Part shown: positions 49,562 to 57,685 of the stretch, one piece after another
How the letters are laid out: each line of letters starts with the position of its first letter
How positions within the stretch are numbered: position 1 is the stretch's first letter
Assembly: GCF_963930865.1 (NCBI RefSeq)
Contig: NZ_CAWVOH010000001.1
Span: forward strand, 620,001-684,000
Direction of reading: 5' to 3'
Origin: Eupransor demetentiae
Lineage (GTDB): Bacteria; Bacillota; Bacilli; Lactobacillales; Lactobacillaceae
Length of the DNA stretch: 64,000 nucleotides
Made by a program: the position numbers and the translations under genes
Notes under the pieces: generated by a model
What the model was told of the DNA's origin: nothing
The model's input: the letters and a program-made list of their open reading frames with translations, nothing else
Databases searched by the model: none

Positions 49562-50806
49562 TTAGTGTTGACGACGGCTCTTGTAAGCAGCACCCATTCC
49601 AAGTGCAGCCAAGATACCAAGTCCCGTAGCAGCTTCAGCAGCGTGCATATCAACACGGTTGCTTGCTTGTGCAGCAGTCTTTGGCAAAGCAACACCCTTA
49701 GCAGTGGCGTTACCGAAACCAAGACCAGCAAATGATGAAGCAGGCAAGCCCTTAGCAGCAGGTGCTACCTTGTCACCCTTAGCAGGCTTGTTTGCGGGAG
49801 TGTTAGAAGGTGTATTGTTACCACCCTTGTCGGCTGGGTTTACATCATTTCCCTTACCACCGTTATCATTTGGCTTTGGAGTTGGGGCTGGCGTGTCACC
49901 ACCCTTAGCTGAAGGAATCTTAACATCGTGCAAGTACAAGTCAGCTTCTTCGTTTTGGAAGTATGAGACCTTCATGTCAATCTTGCTCTTCAACTGATCA
50001 ACAGGCAAAGTGACTGACCAAGTGTTACCGTTCTTAGTTGCGGCAACACCGTTAAAGGTCCATGAATTCAACATGTTTGACAATGTACTTCCTGAACCCA
50101 TTGATGAGCCATCACCGAAAGTAAATGACAAAGTTGCTGACTTGCCATCCTTGCTGTAGTCAATCTGAGCTGGGTGGTCAAGCATTTTGTTCATAACTGA
50201 AGGATCAGTAGTTGACCCCTTCTTCATCATGTCAAAAGCAACTTGAGTTTGAACGTCAGTATCCTTACCACCATTGTCACTTGGAGCTGGAGTAGGTGCT
50301 ACTGGTGTGTTTGAAGTAACGCTGTTAATTTGAACGTTACCATCAACGTTAACTGAACCACCAATAGGGTTGGCGATGTTAACTTGGAATGGCAATGAGC
50401 CTTGCTTCAAATCAGCCTTAGGGATAGCTACAGAGAAGCCGGTGCTAGTCTTAGTAGCTGCGGCGCCGTCAAGGGTAGCACTTGAAATCAATTGTGATAC
50501 CTGAGAAGCGCTATTTCCAGTCATATCAATTGACAAAGTTGCGTTATCACCTGAAACAACAGCAGTTGCAGGGTGAACAAAGTAACCGTTCAATTGATCA
50601 TTTTGGGCTTGACTTGAACTATTAACAGTATAGTCAACGGAATAAGTTCCGTCAGCTAACTGACCAGCAGCAGGTGCTGTAGTCGTTGTTGCATCATCGG
50701 CAGATGCCACATTGTGCTGTGCTGAAACGCCAGCGGCACCAATTCCCATTGCAACAACTCCGGCAGTCATCCACATCTTACCGGCTTTAAACATTTTTAC
50801 TCGCAT
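49562..50806 (-). CDS. Cell-wall protein with two NEAT-like domains and an LPKTA sorting motif
   Basis: 414 residues. The signal region KMFKAGKMWMTAGVVAMG is the KxYKxGKxW type. Domain 1 (about 50-166; ADGTYSVDYTV, HPATAVVSGDNATLSI) and domain 2 (about 190-305; HPAQIDYSKDGKSATLSF, WTFNGVAATKNGNTW) follow the NEAT beta-sandwich pattern. The YxxxY heme-ligand motif is not evident in either. A Gly, Asn and Pro-rich spacer leads to ALPKTA, a hydrophobic segment and YKSRRQH. LPKTA differs from LPxTG at the last position. Domain 1 resembles the next protein upstream (50840-51739), and domain 2 the one beyond (51830-52459). Heme binding is doubtful. Confidence 0.75.
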   Translation of the reverse strand: MRVKMFKAGKMWMTAGVVAMGIGAAGVSAQHNVASADDATTTTAPAAGQLADGTYSVDYTVNSSSQAQNDQLNGYFVHPATAVVSGDNATLSIDMTGNSASQVSQLISSATLDGAAATKTSTGFSVAIPKADLKQGSLPFQVNIANPIGGSVNVDGNVQINSVTSNTPVAPTPAPSDNGGKDTDVQTQVAFDMMKKGSTTDPSVMNKMLDHPAQIDYSKDGKSATLSFTFGDGSSMGSGSTLSNMLNSWTFNGVAATKNGNTWSVTLPVDQLKSKIDMKVSYFQNEEADLYLHDVKIPSAKGGDTPAPTPKPNDNGGKGNDVNPADKGGNNTPSNTPANKPAKGDKVAPAAKGLPASSFAGLGFGNATAKGVALPKTAAQASNRVDMHAAEAATGLGILAALGMGAAYKSRRQH

Positions 50807-50839
50807 AACTATCTCTTTCTTTGGTTAATTCTTATCGTC

Positions 50840-51739
50840 TTAGTGCTGACGACGGTACTTGTAAGCGGTGCTCAAACCGAGCAAGGCCAAAATACCGAAC
50901 GTAGCAACAGCATTATCACTTACACGTGACATTGCCTTTGCACCAGTCTTTGGCAAAGCAGCACTTCCACCCTTAGCGGCTGGCGTTACGTCAGCTGCAG
51001 GAGTAGTTCCCCCATTGTTCGTTGGAACAACATTGCCACCGTTAGCAGGGGTAACATTACCGCCATTGTTTGTTGGCGTTACCTTACCACCGTTGTTAGA
51101 TGGTGTGTTGCCACCATTACTTGGGGTTGGCTTTGGTGCTGGAGTTGGGTCAGGCTTTGGTGCAGGTGTAGGAGTGGGCTGTGGAGTTGGGGCTGGAGTA
51201 GGATTTGGCGTTGGCGTTGCAGGCAAAACAGACTTACCATTTTGATCAACGTCATTAATGTTGAAACCAGCCTTAGCGCTCTGAGTTTGACCCATAGCAC
51301 TGAGGGTGACATCCAAGTCCAAAGTTCCCTTCTTCAAGTCACTCTTTGGCAAAGTTACCGTGAAGTTCGTACCACTCTTAGTGGCAGCGTGACCATCAAT
51401 TGACATGTTCGTGATAAAGCCAGCGATTTGAGCGGCGTTTTCGCCAGTCAAACTTAGTGAAACTGTAGCGTTGTCACCCGAAACAACAGCGGTTGCTGGA
51501 TGAGTAAACATATCGTTCAACTGTTCGTCTTGAGTTGAATCAGAACTTGTAACCGAGTAATCGATTTGATAAGTTCCGTCAGCCAAACCTGAAGCAGCTG
51601 GTGCAGTGACTACATCATCAGCAGAAGCCATGTTTTGGTTAGCAGCGATGCCAGCGGCACCGATACCCAATGCGACAACACTAGCGGTCATCCACATCTT
51701 ACCAGCTTTAAACATCTTAACGTGCATATTGCGTTCCAT
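50840..51739 (-). CDS. LPKTG-anchored surface protein with one NEAT-like domain
   Basis: 299 residues. The signal peptide has KMFKAGKMWMTASVVALG and probably ends near ASADD. One NEAT-like domain spans about 50-165 (LADGTYQIDYSV, THPATAVVSGDNATVSL). A long low-complexity spacer of PTPAP and NNGG repeats crosses the wall. ALPKTG, a hydrophobic helix and YKYRRQH form the sortase signal. GGGGAGAG lies upstream of the ATG at 51737-51739. A close paralogue of domain 1 of the downstream two-domain protein. The NEAT call rests on pattern only. Confidence 0.75.
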   Translation of the reverse strand: MERNMHVKMFKAGKMWMTASVVALGIGAAGIAANQNMASADDVVTAPAASGLADGTYQIDYSVTSSDSTQDEQLNDMFTHPATAVVSGDNATVSLSLTGENAAQIAGFITNMSIDGHAATKSGTNFTVTLPKSDLKKGTLDLDVTLSAMGQTQSAKAGFNINDVDQNGKSVLPATPTPNPTPAPTPQPTPTPAPKPDPTPAPKPTPSNGGNTPSNNGGKVTPTNNGGNVTPANGGNVVPTNNGGTTPAADVTPAAKGGSAALPKTGAKAMSRVSDNAVATFGILALLGLSTAYKYRRQH

Positions 51740-51829
51740 AATTATATTCTCTCCCCTATAACTATCTATAACGCTACACATCTGGTAACTATTTAATTAG
51801 CTACTCAGATGAGTAGCAACTTCTCTCAA

Positions 51830-52459
51830 TTACTTGAACAAATCCAAAACGGTTGCTGGAGCAGCTGCTTGTGCAGTTGCAGGAGCGGCTTGATTTGTTT
51901 CGTTAGTCTGACCTTCATAAACAACTGGTGAAGTTGTTTCTTCAGTCACACCATTGATGTACAAGTCAGCCTTTTCCGTCATGAAGTAAGATACTTGCAT
52001 GTCAATCTTGTGGTTCATCGCCTCCTTAGGCAAAGTAACCGTCCAGTTAGCGCCGTCACGAGTAGCAGCAACACCATTAAAGGTCCATGACTTCAAAAGT
52101 GATGAAAGGAAGTCACCGGCAAAGCCGAAGCTTGATCCACCCATGTTGAAAGTCAAAGTAACGTTATCACCCTTAACAACAGCAGAAGCTGGGTTAGGAA
52201 TGATCTTAGCCATTACAGATGGCTTATCAGTGTTGTACTTGTCCATGCTGAAGTTTACATTGTACTGACCATCAGCCAAAGTTGAATAATCAGCGGCAGG
52301 AGCTTGAGCCTGGGCTTGTACTGCTACTGGAGCAGCGTCATCAGCTGAGGCGACGGCTTGGCTACCCATAGCACCTGCACTAAGTCCTAGTGCAACGGCA
52401 CCAGCAGCCAACCACATCTTACCTAAGTGAAGACGATTAATCTTTACGTTCTTTTCCAA
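51830..52459 (-). CDS. Secreted NEAT-like protein without wall anchor
   Basis: 209 residues from a TTG start (52457-52459) with GGAGG seven bases upstream. The signal region is a weaker form of the same type (RLHLGKMWLAAGAVALG). One NEAT-like domain covers about 55-175 (LADGQYNVNFSMDKY, NPASAVVKGDNVTLTF, SWTFNGVAATRDGANW). It ends in an Ala-rich tail with no LPxTG, so it is released or held by other proteins. It matches domain 2 of the 414-residue protein closely. This arrangement recalls secreted and anchored NEAT sets in heme uptake, but the heme tyrosines are missing. Confidence 0.72.
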   Translation of the reverse strand: MEKNVKINRLHLGKMWLAAGAVALGLSAGAMGSQAVASADDAAPVAVQAQAQAPAADYSTLADGQYNVNFSMDKYNTDKPSVMAKIIPNPASAVVKGDNVTLTFNMGGSSFGFAGDFLSSLLKSWTFNGVAATRDGANWTVTLPKEAMNHKIDMQVSYFMTEKADLYINGVTEETTSPVVYEGQTNETNQAAPATAQAAAPATVLDLFK

Positions 52460-52628
52460 AACAATTCCTCCAATCAAAAATTCATTGTCTTTTTGACTAA
52501 GGCCATTGTAGCACAAGACTAAATTATATTTAAAAAATCTTAATGTTTTGGTTATCTTTTATCATGCGATAACACAGGCATTTCCGACTTATTTAACAAA
52601 ACTGGTCTATCTGTATTTATATATAAAA

Positions 52629-54017
52629 TTAAAAAATACCGCGCCAGAATATCTGCCAATCACTGGCTTTTTTAGCGCTCTTTTGGCTTGCCAGTGGGAG
52701 ACCATAATCATCAATTTTGCTACCAGATAGGAAATCGGTCTTTAACGCTGGTCGAAGGGAAAGTACCCTTTCGCCCGCCCGAACACTATCAACCTTAATC
52801 TGGTTAGGACGGTCAAAGCCCAACTGCCCCTTCGCCGACTTCTTCAACCAGTAGGTCCGCTTGTCAGCAACGGTTAGTTCCAAGTGACCCGCTTGGGTCT
52901 TAGGGGCACGAATTTTTTCTGCCTTCTTTAGCTTCTCACCGGAATTAAAGGTAACCGGTTTGCGCTGCTGCAAAACTTCCTCAACCGCATCAATCGTGTC
53001 CTGGTAACGCTCAATTTGGTCGGTGTAGCGCCCTGCTCCAGAAACAACTGTAATAAATTCATGTCCGTCACGATCCTTTAGTAAGCCGGTAAAGGCACCA
53101 CCAGATTCAGGCGTAGAACCCGTCTTCAAACCTTCAAAACGCAACTTTTCTTTATTTTTCAGTTTAGGGACAACTTCCTGCTTGAACTTAGCGTATTCCG
53201 TTCGCTTAATCTTATTGACCCCGTCGACAGGATGGTACACCAAGCCGAGCTTTTCGTAGTAGTCTCGTAAATTCGGATCGAGTTCAAGATTCTTACGGGC
53301 CAAAATAGCCAGTTGCTCAACTGAGGCAGTATTTTCAGCTTTATCGCTAGCTGACTTTACCCGGTAAGGACCCATATCCTCGTTAACTTGTCCAGTGGCG
53401 TTGTACCATTTCGAACCATTGAGGTGTAATTCATGGGCCCAGAAATTCAAGGCTTCTTGTTCAGTCATCCCCTTAGGCTTAACGTAATCGGCCAAAGCCA
53501 AAGCGGCATCATTGGCCGAGGAAGTATACATGGCGCCAAAAAGTTCAGAAACTCGAATCTTCTGGCCGGAGTGGATATCGAGATGGGCGTAGCGGTCGTT
53601 GTCCTTGTTGGACCAGTCCGACTTCTTGTTAATTTCAATCTTGTCATCCCAGTGCAACTTACCGGCTTTAATCGCCTTTAAAACTGCATAGGAAGTTAAC
53701 ATCTTACTCTGAGAAGCAATGCCGACCTGGGAATGGCTGTCTTTTTGACCCAGAATTTGTCCAGTCTGCGCGTCGATGACAATGGCGTGTTTGGCTTTCA
53801 CCGAAAGCTTGACAGGCTTAACCACCTGCGTCGGCGCAGTTTTTTGGTGGCCATTTTGTCGAATGAAAATAATAACAACCCAAATGATTAAAACAGACAA
53901 AAGAAGGGCGATGCCCGCTAAACGCCATCGCCGCTTCTTCAAGTAGCCGTCTTCTTGTACACGAAGACGACTCGCTCGACTCATTTCTTGTTCTTGCTTT
54001 GTTTGATCAAATTCCAT
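52629..54017 (-). CDS. D-alanyl-D-alanine carboxypeptidase (PBP5/DacA-like), membrane anchored at its N-terminus
   Basis: Trims the terminal D-Ala of peptidoglycan stem peptides. 462 residues. A 35-residue charged cytoplasmic N-terminus and one uncleaved helix (about 33-53) replace the usual cleaved signal peptide and C-terminal amphipathic anchor. The serine-peptidase S11 motifs are SQSK (Ser102 to Lys105), SAN in TSSANDAAL and KTG in GLKTGST. The C-terminal beta domain (from about 350) follows. It lies 10 bases after upp on the same strand, so they may share a transcript. Confidence 0.88.
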   Translation of the reverse strand: MEFDQTKQEQEMSRASRLRVQEDGYLKKRRWRLAGIALLLSVLIIWVVIIFIRQNGHQKTAPTQVVKPVKLSVKAKHAIVIDAQTGQILGQKDSHSQVGIASQSKMLTSYAVLKAIKAGKLHWDDKIEINKKSDWSNKDNDRYAHLDIHSGQKIRVSELFGAMYTSSANDAALALADYVKPKGMTEQEALNFWAHELHLNGSKWYNATGQVNEDMGPYRVKSASDKAENTASVEQLAILARKNLELDPNLRDYYEKLGLVYHPVDGVNKIKRTEYAKFKQEVVPKLKNKEKLRFEGLKTGSTPESGGAFTGLLKDRDGHEFITVVSGAGRYTDQIERYQDTIDAVEEVLQQRKPVTFNSGEKLKKAEKIRAPKTQAGHLELTVADKRTYWLKKSAKGQLGFDRPNQIKVDSVRAGERVLSLRPALKTDFLSGSKIDDYGLPLASQKSAKKASDWQIFWRGIF

Positions 54018-54027
54018 GTCAAATCAA

Positions 54028-54657
54028 TTAGTGCGTGCCAAAGAGGCGATCGCCCGCATCCCCCAAACCAGGTACAATGTATCCGTCTTCGTTCAAACCA
54101 TCGTCAATTGAAGCCGTGTAAATATCAACATCCGGATGAGCTGCTTGAACAGCCTTAATCCCTTCTGGTGCCGACACTAAGGTAATTAACTTAATCGACT
54201 GAGCCCCATGCTTTTTCAAGGTATCAATGGCATCCTTTGCGGAACCACCAGTTGCCAACATTGGGTCCACCAAAAGTACATCACGCTTATCGATGTCTTC
54301 AGGCAACTTCAAAAAGTATTCGACGGGCTGCAAAGTTTCTTCATCGCGGTACATCCCAATGTGACCGACCTTGGCAGCCGGAATCAATTGCAAAATACCA
54401 TCGACCATCCCTAAGCCAGCACGTAAAATAGGTACGACAGCCAGCTTCTTTCCGGCTAACTGCTTCTGAGTTGTCTTAGCAACCGGCGTCTGTACTTCAA
54501 CGTCTTCGACCGGCAAATCGTGGCTAGCCTCAAAAGTCAGAAGCATAGCGATTTCGTCAACTAATTCACGAAAATCCTTCGTTCCAACGTCCTTATTACG
54601 AATAATTGTCAACTTATGCTGAATCAAGGGGTGCTTAACTTCAATGACTTGTCCCAT
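54028..54657 (-). CDS. upp: Uracil phosphoribosyltransferase
   Basis: Salvages uracil to UMP with PRPP. 209 residues, full length. The PRPP loop is [17 protein letters not shown] (about 129-145), and the uracil-binding C-terminus is [33 protein letters not shown] is the conserved N-terminal block. GGAAGG lies before the ATG, with an extended -10 promoter upstream. It is the last chromosomal gene before the tRNA-Arg gene and the prophage. Confidence 0.96.
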   Translation of the reverse strand: MGQVIEVKHPLIQHKLTIIRNKDVGTKDFRELVDEIAMLLTFEASHDLPVEDVEVQTPVAKTTQKQLAGKKLAVVPILRAGLGMVDGILQLIPAAKVGHIGMYRDEETLQPVEYFLKLPEDIDKRDVLLVDPMLATGGSAKDAIDTLKKHGAQSIKLITLVSAPEGIKAVQAAHPDVDIYTASIDDGLNEDGYIVPGLGDAGDRLFGTH

Positions 54658-54693
54658 CTGAAACCTTCCTAACCTTTGTACTTACTTGACTTG

Positions 54694-54702
54694 ATTATAC
54701 CA
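54694..54702 (-). promoter_or_regulatory. Extended -10 promoter of upp
   Basis: Minus-strand TGGTATAAT, about 37 bases before the upp start codon. A hairpin (CCTGC/GCAGG with T run, about 54703-54726) lies immediately upstream and may shield upp from transcription arriving from the prophage side. Confidence 0.55.
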
Positions 54703-54801
54703 AAAAGCCTGCTAAACCGCAGGTTTTGAGACTGGAAGAAGGAATAAGTCGCAGAAATCTGGCATAGTTAGCCGATAATTTTGTTATAATGAATTGGTTC
54801 T

Positions 54802-54874
<73 letters not shown>

Positions 54875-54928
54875 TATAGCATGTTGATATATCAGCGTTT
54901 ATAAGCTATTTGTAGCATTTATGTTGTG

Positions 54929-54968
54929 AAAAAAGGATTCAACCTACAATTAGATTGAATCCTTTTTT
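54929..54968 (-). terminator. Terminator of mscL
   Basis: A 14-bp perfect stem (AAAAAAGGATTCAA and its complement) with a 12-base loop, T run on both strands, just after the mscL stop. It also separates mscL from the tRNA gene. Confidence 0.85.
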
Positions 54969-54983
54969 ACAACACATCAACAA

Positions 54984-55364
54984 CTATTTTGAGCTGAGAA
55001 TGTCTTTAATTTCCTGCAACACTACAAGTTCTTGATTAGGCTCATTTTCTTCTTTCTTAGGCTTAATTATAAACTTATTAAAGAACTTCACTAACAAGAA
55101 CACAACAAAAGCGATAATCAAGAAGTTAACGAGTTCGTTAAGGAAGGCACCATAGGTAAAGACAAGATCCTTTGTTACGACTAACTTTAGATTAGCCAAA
55201 CTTGAACTTCGTCCCGTAAATACACCGATTAAAGGGTTAATCAAATTAGTGGTTAACGACTTGACCAGGGATACAAGTGCACTACCAATAATCACTCCGA
55301 CAGCCAAGTCAAATACATTTCCCCTGGAGATAAATGTTTTAAACTCATTTAAGAATTTTTTCAT
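54984..55364 (-). CDS. mscL: Large-conductance mechanosensitive channel MscL
   Basis: Pressure valve that opens in hypo-osmotic shock. 126 residues, usual length. The N-terminal helix [16 protein letters not shown] leads into the pore helix [21 protein letters not shown], with the conserved Gly and Ala constriction. The second helix is [19 protein letters not shown], and the C-terminal cytoplasmic bundle includes EEN and [19 protein letters not shown] precedes the ATG. It lies between the tRNA-Arg and phage lysis genes; it could be a host gene beyond the attachment site or prophage cargo. Confidence 0.95.
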   Translation of the reverse strand: MKKFLNEFKTFISRGNVFDLAVGVIIGSALVSLVKSLTTNLINPLIGVFTGRSSSLANLKLVVTKDLVFTYGAFLNELVNFLIIAFVVFLLVKFFNKFIIKPKKEENEPNQELVVLQEIKDILSSK

Positions 55365-55403
55365 TGCTGTCCCTCTTAGTATCGAAATAAAATTCGAGCC
55401 TGA

Positions 55404-55565
55404 TTACTTCTTACCTGTCACATCTTCAAACTTTTCCTTTGCCTTGTCGGCAAAGTTTTCAACAGCGTCCTTTACATCTCCAACAACGTCCTTGGCCTTG
55501 CCTTTGGCTTCCTTTGCCTTACCTTCGACTTGATCCTTCTTAGCATCCAAATTTTCTTGTGACAT
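55404..55565 (-). CDS. CsbD family stress-response protein (53 residues)
   Basis: A small ORF under 60 codons, starting at the ATG at 55563-55565 with AGGAGG eleven bases upstream and ending in TAA at 55404-55406. The product is almost all Lys, Ala, Asp, Glu and Gly: MSQENLDAKKDQVEGKAKEA, then KDVVGDVKDAVENFADKAKE. This is the CsbD pattern of general stress proteins. It is soluble, with no membrane helix, unlike the relative at 49202. It lies 39 bases upstream of mscL on the same strand, so the two may be expressed together under osmotic stress. Confidence 0.8.
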   Translation of the reverse strand: MSQENLDAKKDQVEGKAKEAKGKAKDVVGDVKDAVENFADKAKEKFEDVTGKK

Positions 55566-55692
55566 AATAAATATATCCTCCTTTTCTTAATATCATCATT
55601 ATATACAGTTCCAAGGAAAAATATACAGAAATTTTAGCGTATATAACCAATTTAATAAAAATAAAGTGCACTACTTAATTAATAGCAAATAA

Positions 55693-55725
55693 AAAAGACT
55701 CTAACCGATTAAGTTAGAGCCTTTT
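55693..55725 (-). terminator. Terminator of the phage late operon
   Basis: Stem AAAAG-g-CTCTAAC / GTTAGAG-t-CTTTT with a seven-base loop and T run on the minus strand, 13 bases after the endolysin stop. Confidence 0.85.
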
Positions 55726-55737
55726 GTTTATCTTAAA

Positions 55738-56613
55738 TTATGGGTGGTTATAGAACTTGTCGGCATCAAACCATACTACGCCATTGCCATCAGTGAAATC
55801 AATTCCTACAGCGTTATCTTTAACGTCGTATTCATCAATGACACCGTTGTTGTATGACTGCTTGAAGCGAACCTTTGAACCAGCAACAATGTCATTAGTC
55901 TTAGCTTCATCATTATAAAGTACGTCTAATGGAATACCGTTATCGTCCCAGTTAAATGGTTCTGCTGTCAATTCATCAATTCGAGCCTGCACGATAACGT
56001 GGTGCGTTTCAACCGCTTGCACAGTTAACTGACCACCAAGTAAGAATTCTCCACCTAGGGCCTTGAACTTTTCAATAGCACCGTTTGGCTTTGGCTGTAA
56101 CGGACGTGATGGCGTAATTTCACTTCCTCCACCCATATAACGGAAGATGTGCCATTCTGGGTTGCCATCTAGTCCGAGATACATGTCATAGTCCAACTCT
56201 ACCACGGCCGTGTTAGGGGCACCTAGGTAGTAGAAACATGAACTGATTTCAGTATCGTTACCGGTCATAATGCCAGTGTGGCAAGCGCCTCCTGCTGCCT
56301 TTCCGTAATCAGTTCCCCAGATATAAATATCTCCGGCCTGTGCATCTACCGAACCATCAGCATTCTTTTGGACTTCCTTAAATCCTGCCGCTTCCAAATC
56401 CTGCTTCAAAGTTCCGGTGTAGTGGCTGCGTTCCAAATAGGACTGATCAATAGCTCCAGCAGCGTTCAAGATAAAGTAAACAAATCCAGAACAGTCAAAG
56501 TATTGTGTTCCGTTTGCTTCTAATCCATCACGCTTATCCCAGTCCATCGAATAAGTTACACCACCTACGAATGAACGTGCAGTATTGACTGCAACTTGTG
56601 CGTTATATGCCAT
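55738..56613 (-). CDS. Phage endolysin (NlpC/P60-type peptidoglycan amidohydrolase, Amidase_5-like)
   Basis: Cleaves peptidoglycan to release phage. 291 residues. The catalytic domain covers about 1-165, with Cys41 (YFDCSGFVYFILN) and His112 (GACHTGIMTG); the DCSGF context and a preceding ARSFVGG helix match bacteriophage amidases of LAB. A linker (PSRPLQPKPNG) leads to a C-terminal domain of about 115 residues, probably wall-binding, which I do not recognise. There is no signal peptide, so export depends on the holin encoded one base upstream. Confidence 0.87.
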   Translation of the reverse strand: MAYNAQVAVNTARSFVGGVTYSMDWDKRDGLEANGTQYFDCSGFVYFILNAAGAIDQSYLERSHYTGTLKQDLEAAGFKEVQKNADGSVDAQAGDIYIWGTDYGKAAGGACHTGIMTGNDTEISSCFYYLGAPNTAVVELDYDMYLGLDGNPEWHIFRYMGGGSEITPSRPLQPKPNGAIEKFKALGGEFLLGGQLTVQAVETHHVIVQARIDELTAEPFNWDDNGIPLDVLYNDEAKTNDIVAGSKVRFKQSYNNGVIDEYDVKDNAVGIDFTDGNGVVWFDADKFYNHP

Positions 56614-56614
56614 C

Positions 56615-56956
56615 TTAGTTACTAACCTTTCCCGCTTCTGCGTTCATCTTGTCGTAAGTCGTTTGGATATATTGCTCCAAATCAGGCTCAGTAAAGTGTT
56701 GGCCAATGTTGTTAGCGTGCAATCGTTCTGCAAGCATCTTAACGGCCGCTGCCTTCTTGGCTGGTCCACTGGTTAACTGGCTATTCGCCACGGCAGTAAT
56801 CGCCTGTTCGGCCATGTTACATGCAAATTGAACGTTCTTATTTCGGACGTTGGCCTTCAACAATCGGACTGTCGCTTTCAAAGGTTCTTTAAACAGGTAA
56901 ACAACTGTCCAAATAATTCCAGCGAAATACAATAAGTTATCTAAATTAAAACTCAT
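56615..56956 (-). CDS. Phage holin, LLH family
   Basis: Forms membrane lesions that release or activate the endolysin. 113 residues, with a single N-terminal helix (LLYFAGIIWTVVYLF, about 8-22) and a long polar helical tail. AEQAITAVANSQLTSGPAKKAAAVKML and the following LHANNIG...IE-like pattern are typical of the LL-H holin family. It overlaps the coiled-coil protein gene by four bases and directly precedes the endolysin. Confidence 0.82.
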   Translation of the reverse strand: MSFNLDNLLYFAGIIWTVVYLFKEPLKATVRLLKANVRNKNVQFACNMAEQAITAVANSQLTSGPAKKAAAVKMLAERLHANNIGQHFTEPDLEQYIQTTYDKMNAEAGKVSN

Positions 56957-57279
56957 ACTTGTTCTCCTTGTAATCTAACAATCTGGTCTTTAAGTTCACC
57001 AACCTGTTGGTTAAGATCATCAATGATTGTTTTTTGTTCACTGACCGTTTTAGAAAGCTGACCGTTTTCAACTGTCAACTTCGCTATTTCGGCCTTTAAG
57101 TTTCCTACTTCTTCACGAGATTCTTTTACATTCTCGTTTAGTTCTTTAACAATTTCTGAAAGCGTGTCATCACGCTTATTCTTATACGTGAAGCTGTCCC
57201 GTTTGAAAGTGAAGAAGTAACCGACTAGCGTTGTAAAAGCTGTAACACCAGCCAATACTATGGCTTCACTCAACTTCAT
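56953..57279 (-). CDS. Phage lysis-region protein with membrane helix and coiled coil
   Basis: The 108-residue product has an N-terminal helix (AIVLAGVTAFTTLVGYFF, about 6-23) followed by some 80 residues of heptad-like coiled coil (EIVKELNENVKESREEVGNL and onwards). The layout resembles small haemolysin-XhlA-like or holin-associated proteins, but no family is certain. The ATG at 57277-57279 has AAAGGGGG six bases upstream and overlaps the previous gene. With the holin it may form the lesion apparatus. Confidence 0.7.
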   Translation of the reverse strand: MKLSEAIVLAGVTAFTTLVGYFFTFKRDSFTYKNKRDDTLSEIVKELNENVKESREEVGNLKAEIAKLTVENGQLSKTVSEQKTIIDDLNQQVGELKDQIVRLQGEQV

Positions 57280-57673
57280 CAATAACCCCCTTTAGCTTGT
57301 AGGCTGGCTCATCCATACCAACTAGAAAACTGAATACAAGCATGGCAAAGAAAATGAATGTCGAAAAACTAATCTTATGGCTTAAAATACCGTCCCAACC
57401 AAAACTTAGGGTTAGAACGGTAAACAAAGCAATGCTGATGATAATCAAAAATGACCTGATCTTATACCACCAGAAATCCCAAGCAGAATTAACAATCGTC
57501 ACAACGCCGATTACGACGTAGGATAATCCAGGGCCAAAGTCATCGGTCCAATCCAACAAAGGTGGAAGGGGATGCTCTAGTGTCCTAAATTTCATGATAA
57601 TCACGACACCGACAAAGAATTCAATCAATCCAATCAAGAACAAATCTTTATTTCTTAAAATATGACGTAACAT
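57266..57673 (-). CDS. Phage-encoded four-helix membrane protein
   Basis: The 135-residue product has about four membrane helices: residues 10-28, 48-64, 72-92 and 100-118. It has a Trp-rich loop (DFWWYKIRS). I do not recognise the family. Its position between the baseplate gene and the holin suggests a lysis, exclusion or accessory membrane role, but nothing in the sequence proves this. It overlaps the coiled-coil gene by 14 bases. Confidence 0.7.
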   Translation of the reverse strand: MLRHILRNKDLFLIGLIEFFVGVVIIMKFRTLEHPLPPLLDWTDDFGPGLSYVVIGVVTIVNSAWDFWWYKIRSFLIIISIALFTVLTLSFGWDGILSHKISFSTFIFFAMLVFSFLVGMDEPAYKLKGVIDEVE

Positions 57674-57685
57674 TTAATTCTCCTT

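Noticed and set aside
51000..51230. Repeats resembling a CRISPR array
   Set aside because: They are codon-level repeats of Pro-Thr and Asn-Gly-Gly spacers inside a surface protein gene, without regular spacers.
54703..54726. Hairpin upstream of upp as the terminator of a lost gene
   Set aside because: A stem with a T run exists, but no remnant coding sequence is seen; it is noted only with the upp promoter.
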